Below are positions 44,974 to 54,098 of a DNA stretch of 64,000 nt, one piece after another (the stretch's first letter is position 1; every line of letters begins with the position of its first letter). Made by a program: the position numbers and the translations under genes. Origin of the DNA: an uncultured Pseudomonadota bacterium (GTDB lineage: Bacteria; Pseudomonadota; Gammaproteobacteria; Steroidobacterales; Steroidobacteraceae). The notes below the pieces were generated by a model. It was given only the letters and a program-made list of their open reading frames with translations, had not been told where the DNA came from and ran no database searches. Location: the NCBI GenBank assembly GCA_937920275.1, contig CALGVD010000106.1, positions 1-64,000 of the forward strand. The letters are read 5' to 3'.

Positions 44974-45765
44974 ATGCAAGTCGAACTCGACGGCCAGTCA
45001 GCTTGGATCTACACCGGTGGCAAGCCCTTCGATCCTGGCTTGCCGGTGGTGCTCTTCATCCACGGCGCTTCGCACGATCACAGCGTGTGGGCCTTACAGA
45101 GCCGCTATCTCGCCCATCACGGCCGCGCGGTGTTGGCGGTGGATCTGCCCGGACACGGGCGCTCGGGCGGCAGGCCGTTGCCGAGCATCGAAGCCCTCGC
45201 GGATTGGATCGCCCGGCTGCTCGGTGTGGTCGGTGTCGAGCGTGCCATGCTCGTCGGCCACAGCATGGGGTCGCTCGTCGCCCTCGAATGTGCGGCCCGG
45301 CACCCGCAGCGCGTCAGCGCCTTGGCGTTGGTCTCGACGGCGTTTCCGATGCGGGTCTCCGAGGAGCTGTTGACAGCGACCCGTGACGACGAGCCTGCGG
45401 CCCAGGCGATGGTGAATCTTTGGTCCCACTCCGGTCTTTCGCAGTACCCGGGAAATCCTGGCCCGGGCTTTTGGGTCGCCGGGGTGAACCTGCGCTTGAT
45501 GCAGCGCCAACGACCCGGTGTCATGCACGCGGACTTCGCCGCTTGCGACGCCTATTCGAACGGACTCGCCGCTTGCGAACAGATATCGTGTCCTGTGCTG
45601 CTCGTGCTCGGTACTCGGGACGCCATGACGCCCCCGCGAGCCGCCAAGGGACTGATGGCAGCATTGAGTGATGTGCGGGTCGTGGAGATCGACGGTGCAG
45701 GCCACGCCATCATGGCCGAACGGCCGGATGAGCTGCTCGCGGCGCTTGACCGGTTCAGCGCATGA
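44974..45765 (+). CDS. Alpha/beta hydrolase
   Basis: The 263-residue protein is a cytoplasmic alpha/beta hydrolase. The nucleophile is S97 in GHSMGS, the acid is in LGTRDAMTP and the histidine in GAGHAIMAERP; the oxyanion region is LFIHGASHDH. It lies 11 bases after metY and overlaps the next gene by ATGA. The family covers esterases, thioesterases and C-C hydrolases. With a 2-hydroxypenta-2,4-dienoate-hydratase-like gene after it, a meta-cleavage-type C-C hydrolase is one possibility, but no ring-cleavage dioxygenase is nearby. Confidence 0.8.
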   Translation: MQVELDGQSAWIYTGGKPFDPGLPVVLFIHGASHDHSVWALQSRYLAHHGRAVLAVDLPGHGRSGGRPLPSIEALADWIARLLGVVGVERAMLVGHSMGSLVALECAARHPQRVSALALVSTAFPMRVSEELLTATRDDEPAAQAMVNLWSHSGLSQYPGNPGPGFWVAGVNLRLMQRQRPGVMHADFAACDAYSNGLAACEQISCPVLLVLGTRDAMTPPRAAKGLMAALSDVRVVEIDGAGHAIMAERPDELLAALDRFSA

Positions 45766-46553
45766 GCACGGCGGATGATGTGAAGGTGTCGGGCGAGGCA
45801 GCGCCCGCGCTGCGAGCGGCGCGCATGTTGGTGGCAGCACGGCGCGAACGCCGGCTCATCGAACGGTTGCCGCTCGACTGCCGGCCCGGAGATCTTGCCG
45901 CAGGCTATGCAGTCCAAGCGCAGGTCGCCGGAATGCTGGGGGCGATCGGCGGCTGGAAGATCGGCGCTGCCGACCCCGGCGGCACACCGCTCCACGCGCC
46001 CATCTTCGCGCAGGAGATCCATCCGAGCGGCGTCACCCTCGCGGCCAAAGAATTTACTGGCGCGATCATCGAGGCGGAGATCGCGTTCCGGTTGCGACAG
46101 GATCTGCCGGTGGGGGATGTCGCGCATGACGCCGCCTCGGTGGCGCGGGCTGTCGAGCGGGTGCCGGCGCTCGAGATCTACCGCAGCCGTTACCGGGAGC
46201 CGGGCGCGGCCGAGGAGGCCGAACAACTCGCGGATTGCTTGGCGAACGGCGGCCTTATCGTCGGCGTCGGTGTCGGCATCGGCGTCGAGTCGGTGATGTC
46301 GGGCGGCGTCATGCCCACTTGGGATATCGATCTCGCGGTCGATGACACCCTCAAACAAGTGCGGGCGGCACGCCACCCGGCCGGGGATCCGTTGCAGCTG
46401 GTGGTCTGGCTCGCCAACCATCTGAACCGCTGCGGTGGCCTGTTGAGCGCCGGGCAAGTGGTCACCACGGGCGCCCTGCTGCTCGCGCCGATCGGGCGCA
46501 GTGTGCGTGGTGAATGTCAGGGGCTCGGCAGCGTATCGGCGAGCTTCACCTGA
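45762..46553 (+). CDS. 2-keto-4-pentenoate hydratase-family protein
   Basis: The 263-residue protein matches the MhpD/DmpE/HpaH branch of the fumarylacetoacetate-hydrolase superfamily. The AGYAVQAQVAGMLGAIGGWKIG segment and the metal-binding GAIIEAEIAFRLRQDL with its acidic pair are seen, followed by VPALEIYRSRY, and the C-terminal GQVVTTGALL. Such enzymes hydrate 2-hydroxy-2,4-dienoates or decarboxylate oxalocrotonate. The substrate is unknown here. It is the last gene of the metY transcript and is followed by a strong hairpin. Confidence 0.78.
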   Translation: MSTADDVKVSGEAAPALRAARMLVAARRERRLIERLPLDCRPGDLAAGYAVQAQVAGMLGAIGGWKIGAADPGGTPLHAPIFAQEIHPSGVTLAAKEFTGAIIEAEIAFRLRQDLPVGDVAHDAASVARAVERVPALEIYRSRYREPGAAEEAEQLADCLANGGLIVGVGVGIGVESVMSGGVMPTWDIDLAVDDTLKQVRAARHPAGDPLQLVVWLANHLNRCGGLLSAGQVVTTGALLLAPIGRSVRGECQGLGSVSASFT

Positions 46554-46561
46554 CGCGCTGC

Positions 46562-46584
46562 CCGGACCCTCCCACAGGGTCCGG
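46562..46584. terminator. Hairpin between convergent hydratase and bmt genes
   Basis: A perfect 9-base stem (CCGGACCCT paired with AGGGTCCGG) encloses the 5-base loop CCCAC. It begins 8 bases after the hydratase stop and ends 17 bases before the bmt stop, the right place for a two-way transcription terminator. There is no T tract, so it may act with Rho or mainly protect mRNA ends. Confidence 0.65.
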
Positions 46585-46601
46585 ACGCAAGACCTCGGTG
46601 A

Positions 46602-47639
46602 TCAGCCGCGGCGGCTGCGACTCGCGCGCGGTCCCGCGCCAGAGGCCGATCCGGCCGCACGATCGAGGTTGCCGCCCAGCTGCGCACGCGCGCCGGTACT
46701 GATCTGACCGAGGGCGGATTCGAGCGCTGCCGTGTCCGGGCGTGGGCCTGCCACATGCGAATCGAGCGCTTTGCGCATCGCAGCGAGGTGTTCCGGTGAG
46801 GTGCCGCAGCAACCGCCGATGATGCGCGCGCCCGAGTCGATCGCGAGGTGGACATAGTTCGCCATGAGATCGGGCGTGCCGTCGTAGCGGATCGCGCCGT
46901 CGACCCACTGCGGGATGCCGCAGTTGGCCTTGGCGACGAGCACCATGTCGGGGTCGGCGGCGGTGCTGAGGTTCAGGATCGAGGCGATGAGTTCTGCGGG
47001 TCCGACCCCGCAGTTGCTGCCGCAGGCAGCGAGATGCTGCTCGCGCGCGATGCCGGCGAGTTCCGCGGGTGTCAGCGACATCATGGTGCGGCCGTTGGTG
47101 TCGAAGGACAGGGTGCTCACGATGGGCAACCCGGCAGTGCGCGCGCCTTCGATGGCGGCCTCGAGCTCCTCGCGCGAGGACAGCGTCTCGATCCACAGGA
47201 CGTCGGCACCGCCCTCGGCGAGCGCCACCGCCTGTTCGGCGAACGCGGCGCTCGCATCGGCGGACGACACCGTACCGAGGGGTTCGAGGATCTCGCCGGT
47301 CGGGCCCATGCTGCCCGCAACAATGACCTCGCGACCCGAGGCATCCGCCACGGACCGGGCGAGCTGTGCCGCGGCGCGGTTGAGCTCGAGCACGCGGTCC
47401 TCGGCTTTGTGCAGCTTGAGACGATAGCGCGTGCCGCCGAAGGTATTGGTGAGGATGATGTCCGCCCCGGCGTCCACGAAGCGCTGGTGCAGCAGCTTGA
47501 TGCGGTCGGGGTGGTCGACGTTCCAGAGCTCCGGTGCATCGCCGGAGACGAGCCCCATCTCGAAGAGGTTGCTGCCGGTGGCGCCATCGGCGAGCAGACA
47601 ACGGCGACGGGCGAGAAGATCGATGAATCGGTTGTCCAC
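46602..47639 (-). CDS. bmt: Betaine-homocysteine S-methyltransferase
   Basis: The 345-residue protein is a zinc-dependent homocysteine methyltransferase: LADGATGSNLFEMGL at the N-terminus, LTNTFGGTRYRL, and the three zinc cysteines in GSNCGVG and IGGCCGTSPEHLAAM. It transfers a methyl from glycine betaine to homocysteine, giving dimethylglycine and methionine. The start is GTG at 47639 with AAGGA upstream. It is placed 42 bases after soxG copy 2 and appears to be the last gene of that operon, so betaine demethylation and sarcosine oxidation would be co-expressed. The C-terminal 35 residues are a low-complexity Ala/Gly/Arg tail. A methyl donor other than betaine is possible. Confidence 0.85.
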   Translation of the reverse strand: MDNRFIDLLARRRCLLADGATGSNLFEMGLVSGDAPELWNVDHPDRIKLLHQRFVDAGADIILTNTFGGTRYRLKLHKAEDRVLELNRAAAQLARSVADASGREVIVAGSMGPTGEILEPLGTVSSADASAAFAEQAVALAEGGADVLWIETLSSREELEAAIEGARTAGLPIVSTLSFDTNGRTMMSLTPAELAGIAREQHLAACGSNCGVGPAELIASILNLSTAADPDMVLVAKANCGIPQWVDGAIRYDGTPDLMANYVHLAIDSGARIIGGCCGTSPEHLAAMRKALDSHVAGPRPDTAALESALGQISTGARAQLGGNLDRAAGSASGAGPRASRSRRG

Positions 47640-47681
47640 GGAGGTGTCCTTGTAGGTGGGTCAGACGGGCAGGGGTGCCGC

Positions 47682-48215
47682 TCAGGCGGTCCAACTGCCG
47701 GTCAGTGAGTACATCCTAGCCGAACGGAGCCACGCATCGAAGTGTTCCGCCATCGAGGATGGGGCGATCAACAGCCAGTCCGACGCCCTGCGGACCACCA
47801 TGACCGGCACTTGCGCGATCAGCGTGACGGCTGCGTGGCCGACCGCGAAAGCCTCGGGGTGAAGGTCGAGCCGACATCCCGCTGCGAGCCAACGGCTCAC
47901 ATCGGGGTCGCTGATGCGCCAAGCGCAGCGCGCGGCGCTGAGGTCGGTCACCGCCCCGGCGTCCCCGATCAGGGTCTCGCAGCGTTCGGCGAGCGTGGGC
48001 TCCGTCATGCCGGAAGCTGGTGCAGGCGCGATCAGCAACCAACGCGTGGGGCGCACCGAGCAAGCCACCCGGTCGTCGTCGCACCAAGCGGCGCCGAAAG
48101 GCGGCAATTCCCAACCTGCGTCGCTCAGGCGATCGCGCAGCGCGGCGCTGCCGTCGCGCCAGGCTGCGATCTGCACCACTTCAAAGCGCGGGGTGTCGAT
48201 GTCAGGCCCGGACAC
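47682..48215 (-). CDS. soxG: Heterotetrameric sarcosine oxidase, gamma subunit (copy 2)
   Basis: The 177-residue protein matches SoxG by position and by segments such as RFEVVQIAAWRD, SVRPTRWLLIAP, GAVTDLSAARCAWRISDPDVSRWLAAGCRLDL and VMVVRRASDWLLIAPSSMAEHFDAWL. It is clearly diverged from copy 1, which keeps a different N-terminus. It overlaps soxA copy 2 by 14 bases. Confidence 0.82.
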   Translation of the reverse strand: MSGPDIDTPRFEVVQIAAWRDGSAALRDRLSDAGWELPPFGAAWCDDDRVACSVRPTRWLLIAPAPASGMTEPTLAERCETLIGDAGAVTDLSAARCAWRISDPDVSRWLAAGCRLDLHPEAFAVGHAAVTLIAQVPVMVVRRASDWLLIAPSSMAEHFDAWLRSARMYSLTGSWTA

Positions 48216-51150
48216 GGGTGTTCTCCGGATCGAACCAGTGCGGTGTGGTGATCTCGACTTCGACCGACTCGCCGTGCAGCGGCGAGACGGCGAGCAACCG
48301 TGACCCGATGCGGCGCCGACCGTCCGCGAGCAGCGCGAGGCCGATCCATCCGTCGACGAGCACCGAGGGTGTGCAGGAGGTCACATCACCGAGGTTCGTC
48401 CGGGGTGCGCTCCGATCGACGAGGATCATGCCGGCGATGAGCCGGGCAGCCGAGTCGGTCGGCCGCAGCGCGACGAGTTGCCGACGCTGCGTCGAGGTCG
48501 ATCCCGGGCGTTGTGCGAGGACACGACCGACGAAATCGCCTTCCGCCTTCAGCATGCGTTCGAAACCGAGATCGTGGGCGGTGGTGTTGCCGTCGAGCTC
48601 GGCGGTCGTGATGTGACCCTTCTCGATGCGCAGTGTGTTGAGCGCATCGACTCCATAGGGCAGCGCGCCGAGCGGACGACCCGCCTCGAGCAACGCGGTC
48701 CAGACCGCATCGGCTTGGTCCCGTGGCACCGCGACTTCATAGGCGAGCTCGCCCGAGAACGAGATGCGGAAGAGGCGACCGCGTACGCCGGCGATCCGCG
48801 CCGGTAGCGCGGCCATGAACGGGACCGCGGCGCTGCTGAGGTCCGCGTCCGGCATCACGGTCTGCAGGAGTTGGCGCGCGCGTGGCCCGGCGATGGAGAA
48901 CTGCGCCCATTGATCGGTGACATCGGTGAGCACGACATCCAAGTCCGATCGGTTGACCTGCAACTGGAACTCGAGGTGCTCGAGTACGGCGGTGTGGTTG
49001 GCGGTGGTGGTGGTGAGCAGGAAGTGCCGCTCGCCCAGCCGCGAGGTCGTGCCATCGTCGAGGAGGCAACCGTCCTCTCGCAGCATGATGCCGTAGCGCG
49101 CCTTGCCGATCGCGAGCGTCGAGAACCGGTTGGCGTAGACGAAGTCGAGGAATCGACCTGCATCGGCGCCTTGCACATCGATCTTGCCGAGGCTCGACGC
49201 ATCACCGATGCCCGCCGTCTCGCGTACCGCGCGAGCCTCGCGCAACACCGGGTCCCAGCCGGTCACGGCCGAGTACACCAAAGGCCGCTGCCAGAGACCG
49301 CTCGGCACGAAGGTGGCACCGCAGGCGACATGTGACGCATGCGCCGGGAAACGCCGTTCGGGCCGCAGGTGCGCGCCGATCTCCCCGCCCGCGAGCGCCG
49401 CGAAGGAGGTCGGATGGATGTACGGACGGGGTGTCGGCAGACCGACCTCGGAAGGGCTTTGACCGCGTGCCGCGGCGAGCACCGCCGCGCCGAGCAGCCC
49501 ACCGATACGACCTTGGTCGGTGGCCATACCGTGGGTCGTGTAGCGTTTGGCGTGCTCGATGTGGGTGTAGCCCTCGCGGTGCGCTTGGCGCAGGTCGTCG
49601 GTCGTCACATCGTGCTGCAGATCGACGAAACACTTGCCGTGACCCGCGACCTCCCACAGCGCTTGTAGCGACGAGGTTTCGGGATCATCCGGTAACGCGA
49701 TGGTCTCAGCCGATGCGCTCAGACCGAGTCCGCTTGCCAAGCGCACTGCCGCCGCGTCGCCATCCTGAGCGGCTGCAGAAAGTCCGTACCGACCCGCCGC
49801 TGCGCCTGTCACCACGCCCCGGGAGTCGGGCAGCGCGGCGGCGAACGAGGCGAGATCCTCGCGCCACTGCAGCGAGCCGCCCGCTTGGGTCGCGAGCGCT
49901 GATTCGGCTTGGAACCCACCCGACAAGAGCAGGCAGTCGGTGTCGAGCGTGGCGCGAGGCGCACCGTCGACGCTTGCGATACGCACTGCGCGGACGGCGC
50001 GGCGTCCTTCGATCGCGGTGACCACCGATCCGCTGTAGACAGCGATACCGAGCGCCAAGGCCCGGGACGCGGCGTTCGAGCTCGGGCGCGGATCGACGAT
50101 GGCGCCGATCGACACCCCGGCTTCGTGCAGCGCAAAGGCGCTCTCGTAAGCCCAGTCGTTGTTGGTGAAGAGCACGGGTCGTTCGCCGACCGCGACGCCG
50201 TAGCGCCGAAGGTAGGCGAGGGCGGCACCCGCGATCATCACGCCCGGTCGGTCGTTGTCGGGACAGGCGATCCAGCGTTCGTTGGCTCCGCTCGCGAGCA
50301 GCACACGCCGCGCACGGATCACACGCAGCCGTTCACGGGGCAAGCCCTCCGCATGGTGCGCCGCATCTGCGGCGCCCGCCGCACAGGTCTCCACCGCCGA
50401 GAACACGCCGTGGTCGTGGGCGGCGATGACCTGCGTGCGGGTGAGCAGCCGGATGCGCGGCGTTGCGGCGAGTTCGCCGAGCGTCTGCGTGCGCCACGCC
50501 TGCCAGCGAGGGTCGAGCAGTGTGCCGCCACCGGCCTCGACATCGCGCTCGACGAGCATGATGCGAAGCCCGCTCGATGCAAGACGTCGTGCCGCCGAGA
50601 GCCCTGCGGCGCCGGTACCGATGATCAACACATCGGTATGGTCGTGCAGGATCTCATCGCCTGTCTTGGGCGACGCGTCGGGCGCAACACCGAGCTTGCC
50701 CAGGCCTGCAGCGCGCCGGATCGCAGGCTCGAACAGCCGCTCCCACGCCCAAGCCGGGCGCATGAAGGTCTTGTAGTAGAAGCCGGCGGAGAACAAGGGC
50801 GCGAACAGACCGTTGATCGCGAGCAGATCGAGGTCGAGCGACGGCCACCGGTTCTGGCTGCTCACGCGCATCCCCGTGGTGACGCCGACGGTGGTGGCCC
50901 GCCGGTTGGGCAGCGCTCCGGATGCACCAAAGATATCGATGAGTGCGCAGGGCTCTTCAGGGCCTGCCGTCACGATGCCCCGCGGCCGGTGGTACTTGAA
51001 ACTGCGCCCCACCAAGCGCACCCCGTTCGCGAGCAGCGCCGAGGCGACGGTATCCCCGGCCAAGGCGCTCAGACGACGACCGTCGAACTCGAACTCGATC
51101 GTGCGCGACGGGTCGGTCAGCAGTCCGGTGGTGATGCGACGCGCTGTCAT
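48202..51150 (-). CDS. soxA: Heterotetrameric sarcosine oxidase, alpha subunit (copy 2)
   Basis: The 982-residue protein has the same three parts as copy 1: the N-terminal GDTVASALLANGVRLVGRSF ferredoxin-like fold, an NAD-binding domain (VLIIGTGAAGLSAARRLASSG), and a GcvT-like domain (GKIDVQGADAGRFLDFVYAN, FRISFSGELAYEVAVPRD). Differences are frequent in the middle domain and in the folate domain, so the two enzymes are old paralogues or were acquired separately rather than a recent duplication. The ATG at 51150 overlaps the soxD stop by ATGA; longer frames run antisense to soxD. The substrate may be sarcosine or another N-methyl amino acid. Confidence 0.9.
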   Translation of the reverse strand: MTARRITTGLLTDPSRTIEFEFDGRRLSALAGDTVASALLANGVRLVGRSFKYHRPRGIVTAGPEEPCALIDIFGASGALPNRRATTVGVTTGMRVSSQNRWPSLDLDLLAINGLFAPLFSAGFYYKTFMRPAWAWERLFEPAIRRAAGLGKLGVAPDASPKTGDEILHDHTDVLIIGTGAAGLSAARRLASSGLRIMLVERDVEAGGGTLLDPRWQAWRTQTLGELAATPRIRLLTRTQVIAAHDHGVFSAVETCAAGAADAAHHAEGLPRERLRVIRARRVLLASGANERWIACPDNDRPGVMIAGAALAYLRRYGVAVGERPVLFTNNDWAYESAFALHEAGVSIGAIVDPRPSSNAASRALALGIAVYSGSVVTAIEGRRAVRAVRIASVDGAPRATLDTDCLLLSGGFQAESALATQAGGSLQWREDLASFAAALPDSRGVVTGAAAGRYGLSAAAQDGDAAAVRLASGLGLSASAETIALPDDPETSSLQALWEVAGHGKCFVDLQHDVTTDDLRQAHREGYTHIEHAKRYTTHGMATDQGRIGGLLGAAVLAAARGQSPSEVGLPTPRPYIHPTSFAALAGGEIGAHLRPERRFPAHASHVACGATFVPSGLWQRPLVYSAVTGWDPVLREARAVRETAGIGDASSLGKIDVQGADAGRFLDFVYANRFSTLAIGKARYGIMLREDGCLLDDGTTSRLGERHFLLTTTTANHTAVLEHLEFQLQVNRSDLDVVLTDVTDQWAQFSIAGPRARQLLQTVMPDADLSSAAVPFMAALPARIAGVRGRLFRISFSGELAYEVAVPRDQADAVWTALLEAGRPLGALPYGVDALNTLRIEKGHITTAELDGNTTAHDLGFERMLKAEGDFVGRVLAQRPGSTSTQRRQLVALRPTDSAARLIAGMILVDRSAPRTNLGDVTSCTPSVLVDGWIGLALLADGRRRIGSRLLAVSPLHGESVEVEITTPHWFDPENTRVRA

Positions 51151-51434
51151 GGTGTCGCAGCGCCGTCCGGTGGGGTGAGGACCGCCGCCACGGTGCCGAC
51201 CGCATGGATCTCGTGGGTCACGGTGTGGCGCCAGACTTGCAGGAACTGGCGACAGCCTGCTGCGTGGTACCACCATTCGTGATGCCAGCCGCGCGGGTTG
51301 GTCCGCTCATAGACATAGGCGACGAACGCCGCGGTGTCGGCGGCCGCTGCGGGGCGGCGCAGGCCGGCGTCACCGCGATAGCGGAATTCGACTTCGTCGC
51401 GCGTGCCGCAGTGGGGGCAGTCGATCCTCAGCAT
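51147..51434 (-). CDS. soxD: Heterotetrameric sarcosine oxidase, delta subunit (copy 2)
   Basis: The 95-residue zinc subunit keeps the four ligands C6, C9, H57 and C61 (IDCPHCG and YHAAGC), shifted by two residues against copy 1 because of a shorter middle segment. The C-terminus is about ten residues longer relative to the zinc site and does not resemble copy 1. It begins 13 bases after soxB copy 2. Confidence 0.88.
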   Translation of the reverse strand: MLRIDCPHCGTRDEVEFRYRGDAGLRRPAAAADTAAFVAYVYERTNPRGWHHEWWYHAAGCRQFLQVWRHTVTHEIHAVGTVAAVLTPPDGAATP

Positions 51435-51447
51435 GGTGCGTTCAAGC

Positions 51448-52758
51448 TCAATGCGCCCACGGGAAAGGACCGGTGCCGATCTCGTCGACCGTGCGGCCCT
51501 CGGCGAAGCGCGCGAGGTCCATGTGGGCCGTCAGCGGATGGCTTGCGCCACGGGCGATCAGGTGGGCGGTGGTGTAGCCGCCGGCGGGGATGGCCTTGAA
51601 TCCGCCGTAGCACCAGCCGCCGTTCATCACGAGTCCCTCGAGCGGCAGCTTGGAGATGATGGGCGAACCGTCCATCGTCATGTCCATGACACCGCTCCAC
51701 TGCCGCAGGATGCGCAGCCGGGCGAGATCGGGCAGCAGGGCGACGCCCTCTGCGGCGACCTCTTGGGCGATCCACTGCGTGCCGCGTTGCGCGTAGGTGT
51801 TGTGCGCATCGATGGCACCCCCGAAGACCATGCCACCTTTGTCGGACTGGCTGATGTAGAAGTGTCCGGCGCCGAACATCAGCACCACATCGAGGAAGGG
51901 CTTGATCGACTCGCTGACGAAGGCTTGCAGCGCATGGGTCTCGATCGGCAGACGGATGTCCGCCATGCCGGCGAGATGGGAGGAATGTCCGGCGACGGCG
52001 AGACAGACCGTGCCGGCGCCGATGAAGCCGCGCGTGGTCTCGACACCCGTGACACGACCGCCCGCCTGGCGCAGACCGGTGACTTCGCAGTGCTCGATGA
52101 TGTCGACACCCGCTTCGGAGGCGCCGCGTGCATAACCCCAGGCGACGGCGTCGTGACGCACCGTGCCGCCGCGCGGTTGCATGAAGGCGCCGAGCACCGG
52201 GAAGCGTCCGCTGTCGAGCGCGATCGGCGGGATGAGTTTTTTGAGCGCCGCGCGATCGAGCTCCTCGCAGTCGGCGCCTGCGAGCCGCATGTCGTTGGCA
52301 CGACGGATCATGTGGTCGCGTTGACCGTCGTTGTGCCAGGTGTAGACGACGCCGCGCTGGCTCACCATGGCGTTGAAGTTCAATTCCTGCTCAAGTCCTT
52401 CCCACAGCCCCAGCGAGAAGTCGTAGAAGCGGATGTTCTCCGGACGATAGTAGGTGGAACGGATGATGGTCGTGTTGCGTCCGACATTGCCGAGACCGAT
52501 CGGGCCTTTTTCGAGCACGGCGACATCGGTGATGCCGAAGTGGTTGGCGAGGTAGTAGGCGGTGGCGAGACCGTGACCACCACCGCCGACGATGACGACC
52601 TGATACTCCTTGCGCGGTTCCGCCTTGCGCCACGCCGGGCGCCAGCCGCGGTGTCCCGTCAACGCTTCGCGCAGCAACCGAAGCGCCGAATAGCGTCCGC
52701 TCGCGCGGTGCCGCTGCGATCGGGTGCTTGGGACATCGCTGGTTGCAGGGGATTTCAT
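51448..52758 (-). CDS. soxB: Heterotetrameric sarcosine oxidase, beta subunit (copy 2)
   Basis: The 436-residue flavin subunit shows YQVVIVGGGGHGLATAYYLAN, RNTTIIRSTYYRPENI and RGGTVRHDAVAWGYARGAS, whose histidine is the expected covalent FMN site. The N-terminus is about 17 residues longer than in copy 1 (MKSPATSDVPSTRSQRHRAS). It opens the second operon soxB-soxD-soxA-soxG-bmt and has its own promoter, in contrast to copy 1, which depends on the dimethylglycine gene's promoter. It is divergent in regulation as well as in sequence. Confidence 0.92.
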   Translation of the reverse strand: MKSPATSDVPSTRSQRHRASGRYSALRLLREALTGHRGWRPAWRKAEPRKEYQVVIVGGGGHGLATAYYLANHFGITDVAVLEKGPIGLGNVGRNTTIIRSTYYRPENIRFYDFSLGLWEGLEQELNFNAMVSQRGVVYTWHNDGQRDHMIRRANDMRLAGADCEELDRAALKKLIPPIALDSGRFPVLGAFMQPRGGTVRHDAVAWGYARGASEAGVDIIEHCEVTGLRQAGGRVTGVETTRGFIGAGTVCLAVAGHSSHLAGMADIRLPIETHALQAFVSESIKPFLDVVLMFGAGHFYISQSDKGGMVFGGAIDAHNTYAQRGTQWIAQEVAAEGVALLPDLARLRILRQWSGVMDMTMDGSPIISKLPLEGLVMNGGWCYGGFKAIPAGGYTTAHLIARGASHPLTAHMDLARFAEGRTVDEIGTGPFPWAH

Positions 52759-52770
52759 GGAACGCCGAGC

Positions 52771-52799
52771 AGTTTAAGGCGCACTCGCCGATGCAGCAA
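52771..52799 (-). promoter_or_regulatory. Promoter of the second sarcosine oxidase operon
   Basis: On the minus strand TTGCTG (52799-52794) and TAAACT (52776-52771) are separated by exactly 17 bases. Transcription would begin around 52764, leaving a leader of about five bases before the soxB ATG at 52758. The -35 box abuts the stop codon of the MFS gene, so the promoter is squeezed into the 41-base gap. Confidence 0.5.
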
Positions 52800-54059
52800 T
52801 CAGCCCGTCTTGGCGGCTGTCCCAGCGACCGAAGCATCGCGCCATTGCGACTCCTCGGTGACGGCGGTGGTCTCGGGCTGGGCCTTGATGTAGGGCCCGC
52901 GCTGCTCGCGCGGTACCGGCGCCCGTCGCGACCGGCGCCACAGACAGAACACGGCCAACAGCGCGGCGATCGCTGCGAGCGTCGCGAAATAGGCGGGTGC
53001 ACCTTGGCGGTCCATGAGCACACCGCCGACGATCGGCCCGATCACGGCTGCGGCGCCGTTCAGCAGCAGCAACGCGCTGCTGGCCGCCACCATCTCCGAG
53101 GTCTCGAGCCGGTCGTTGACATGGGAGACGCCGAGCGAATAGACCGACAGCACGAGACCGCTGATGAGGGCGGCGACGGTGAGCAACAAGGCATCGGGGA
53201 GTTCGGGCGAGAGGGCGAGCCACAGGCCTAGGCCAGCCGCGAGCCCTGCGACGCCGGCGATGACCGCACGGCGTTCCAGTCGGTCCGCCAACATACCGAT
53301 CGGGTACTGGGTGAGGACGCCCGCGAGGATGCTGCCCGCCATGAAGGTCGCGATCGCGGTGTCGTCCATGCCTTGAAGGCGGGCATAGACCGGGCCGAGC
53401 GAGAAGACGATCGAGGCCATGAGCCCTGACATGATCACGGCGACCACGCCGAGCGGTGAGCGGCGGTAGAGGTCGCGGAACCGCACCGAGCGCGGGGTAT
53501 CCACTGCCGGCACGGATTGCGCGGACAGCACCAAGGGCACGATCGCAAGGCAGATCAACGCGGCGACCAGCATGAAGGGGGTGTCGGTGCCGGGGTCGGA
53601 GACCAACAGCAGGAACTGCGCAGCACCCAATCCGCCGTAGAGCACCACCATATAAAGCGCGAGGATCCGCGAGCGGGTCTCTTGTGTGGCCCGATCGTTG
53701 AGCCAACTCTCTGCGACGACATAGATGCCGGCGAGACAGATGCCGGTGATGAGGCGTGTCACGCCCCAGAGGATCGGGGTCACGAACACGGCTTGGCTGA
53801 GCGCCGACGCGGCCGCCACCGCGGCGAAAGCCGAGAACACGCGGACATGACCGACATCGCGGATCAGCCGTGGTGCGAGGGTCGTGCCGACCAGAAAGCC
53901 GATGTAGTAGCACGACATGACGATGCCGATGGCCGAGGTCGTGAACCCTTCGGCCTGGGCGCGTACGCCGAGGAGGGTGGAGTGCAGACCCGCCCCGAGC
54001 ATGAGGATGCCCATGCCGAGCAGCAGTGGCCAAGTGCTGGCGATCAAGCTTGCCGGCAT
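52800..54059 (-). CDS. Major facilitator superfamily transporter
   Basis: The 419-residue protein has 12 predicted membrane helices and the MFS loop motif GMLADRLERRAVI between helices 8 and 9; the first-half loop is VVAESWLNDRATQETRSR. The pattern (long hydrophobic helices, WLNDRA) resembles the YcaD/UMF2-like branch of unknown substrate. An in-frame TTG 21 bases upstream is possible, but the ATG at 54059 is preferred, with AAGGA 12 bases before. A role in export or uptake of an amine or amino acid is only a guess. It is transcribed in the same direction as the sox operon but has its own -10 box. Confidence 0.8.
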   Translation of the reverse strand: MPASLIASTWPLLLGMGILMLGAGLHSTLLGVRAQAEGFTTSAIGIVMSCYYIGFLVGTTLAPRLIRDVGHVRVFSAFAAVAAASALSQAVFVTPILWGVTRLITGICLAGIYVVAESWLNDRATQETRSRILALYMVVLYGGLGAAQFLLLVSDPGTDTPFMLVAALICLAIVPLVLSAQSVPAVDTPRSVRFRDLYRRSPLGVVAVIMSGLMASIVFSLGPVYARLQGMDDTAIATFMAGSILAGVLTQYPIGMLADRLERRAVIAGVAGLAAGLGLWLALSPELPDALLLTVAALISGLVLSVYSLGVSHVNDRLETSEMVAASSALLLLNGAAAVIGPIVGGVLMDRQGAPAYFATLAAIAALLAVFCLWRRSRRAPVPREQRGPYIKAQPETTAVTEESQWRDASVAGTAAKTG

Positions 54060-54098
54060 GGTGAGGGTCGGTCCTTGCAACGGGGGTGGCGGGCGCGG

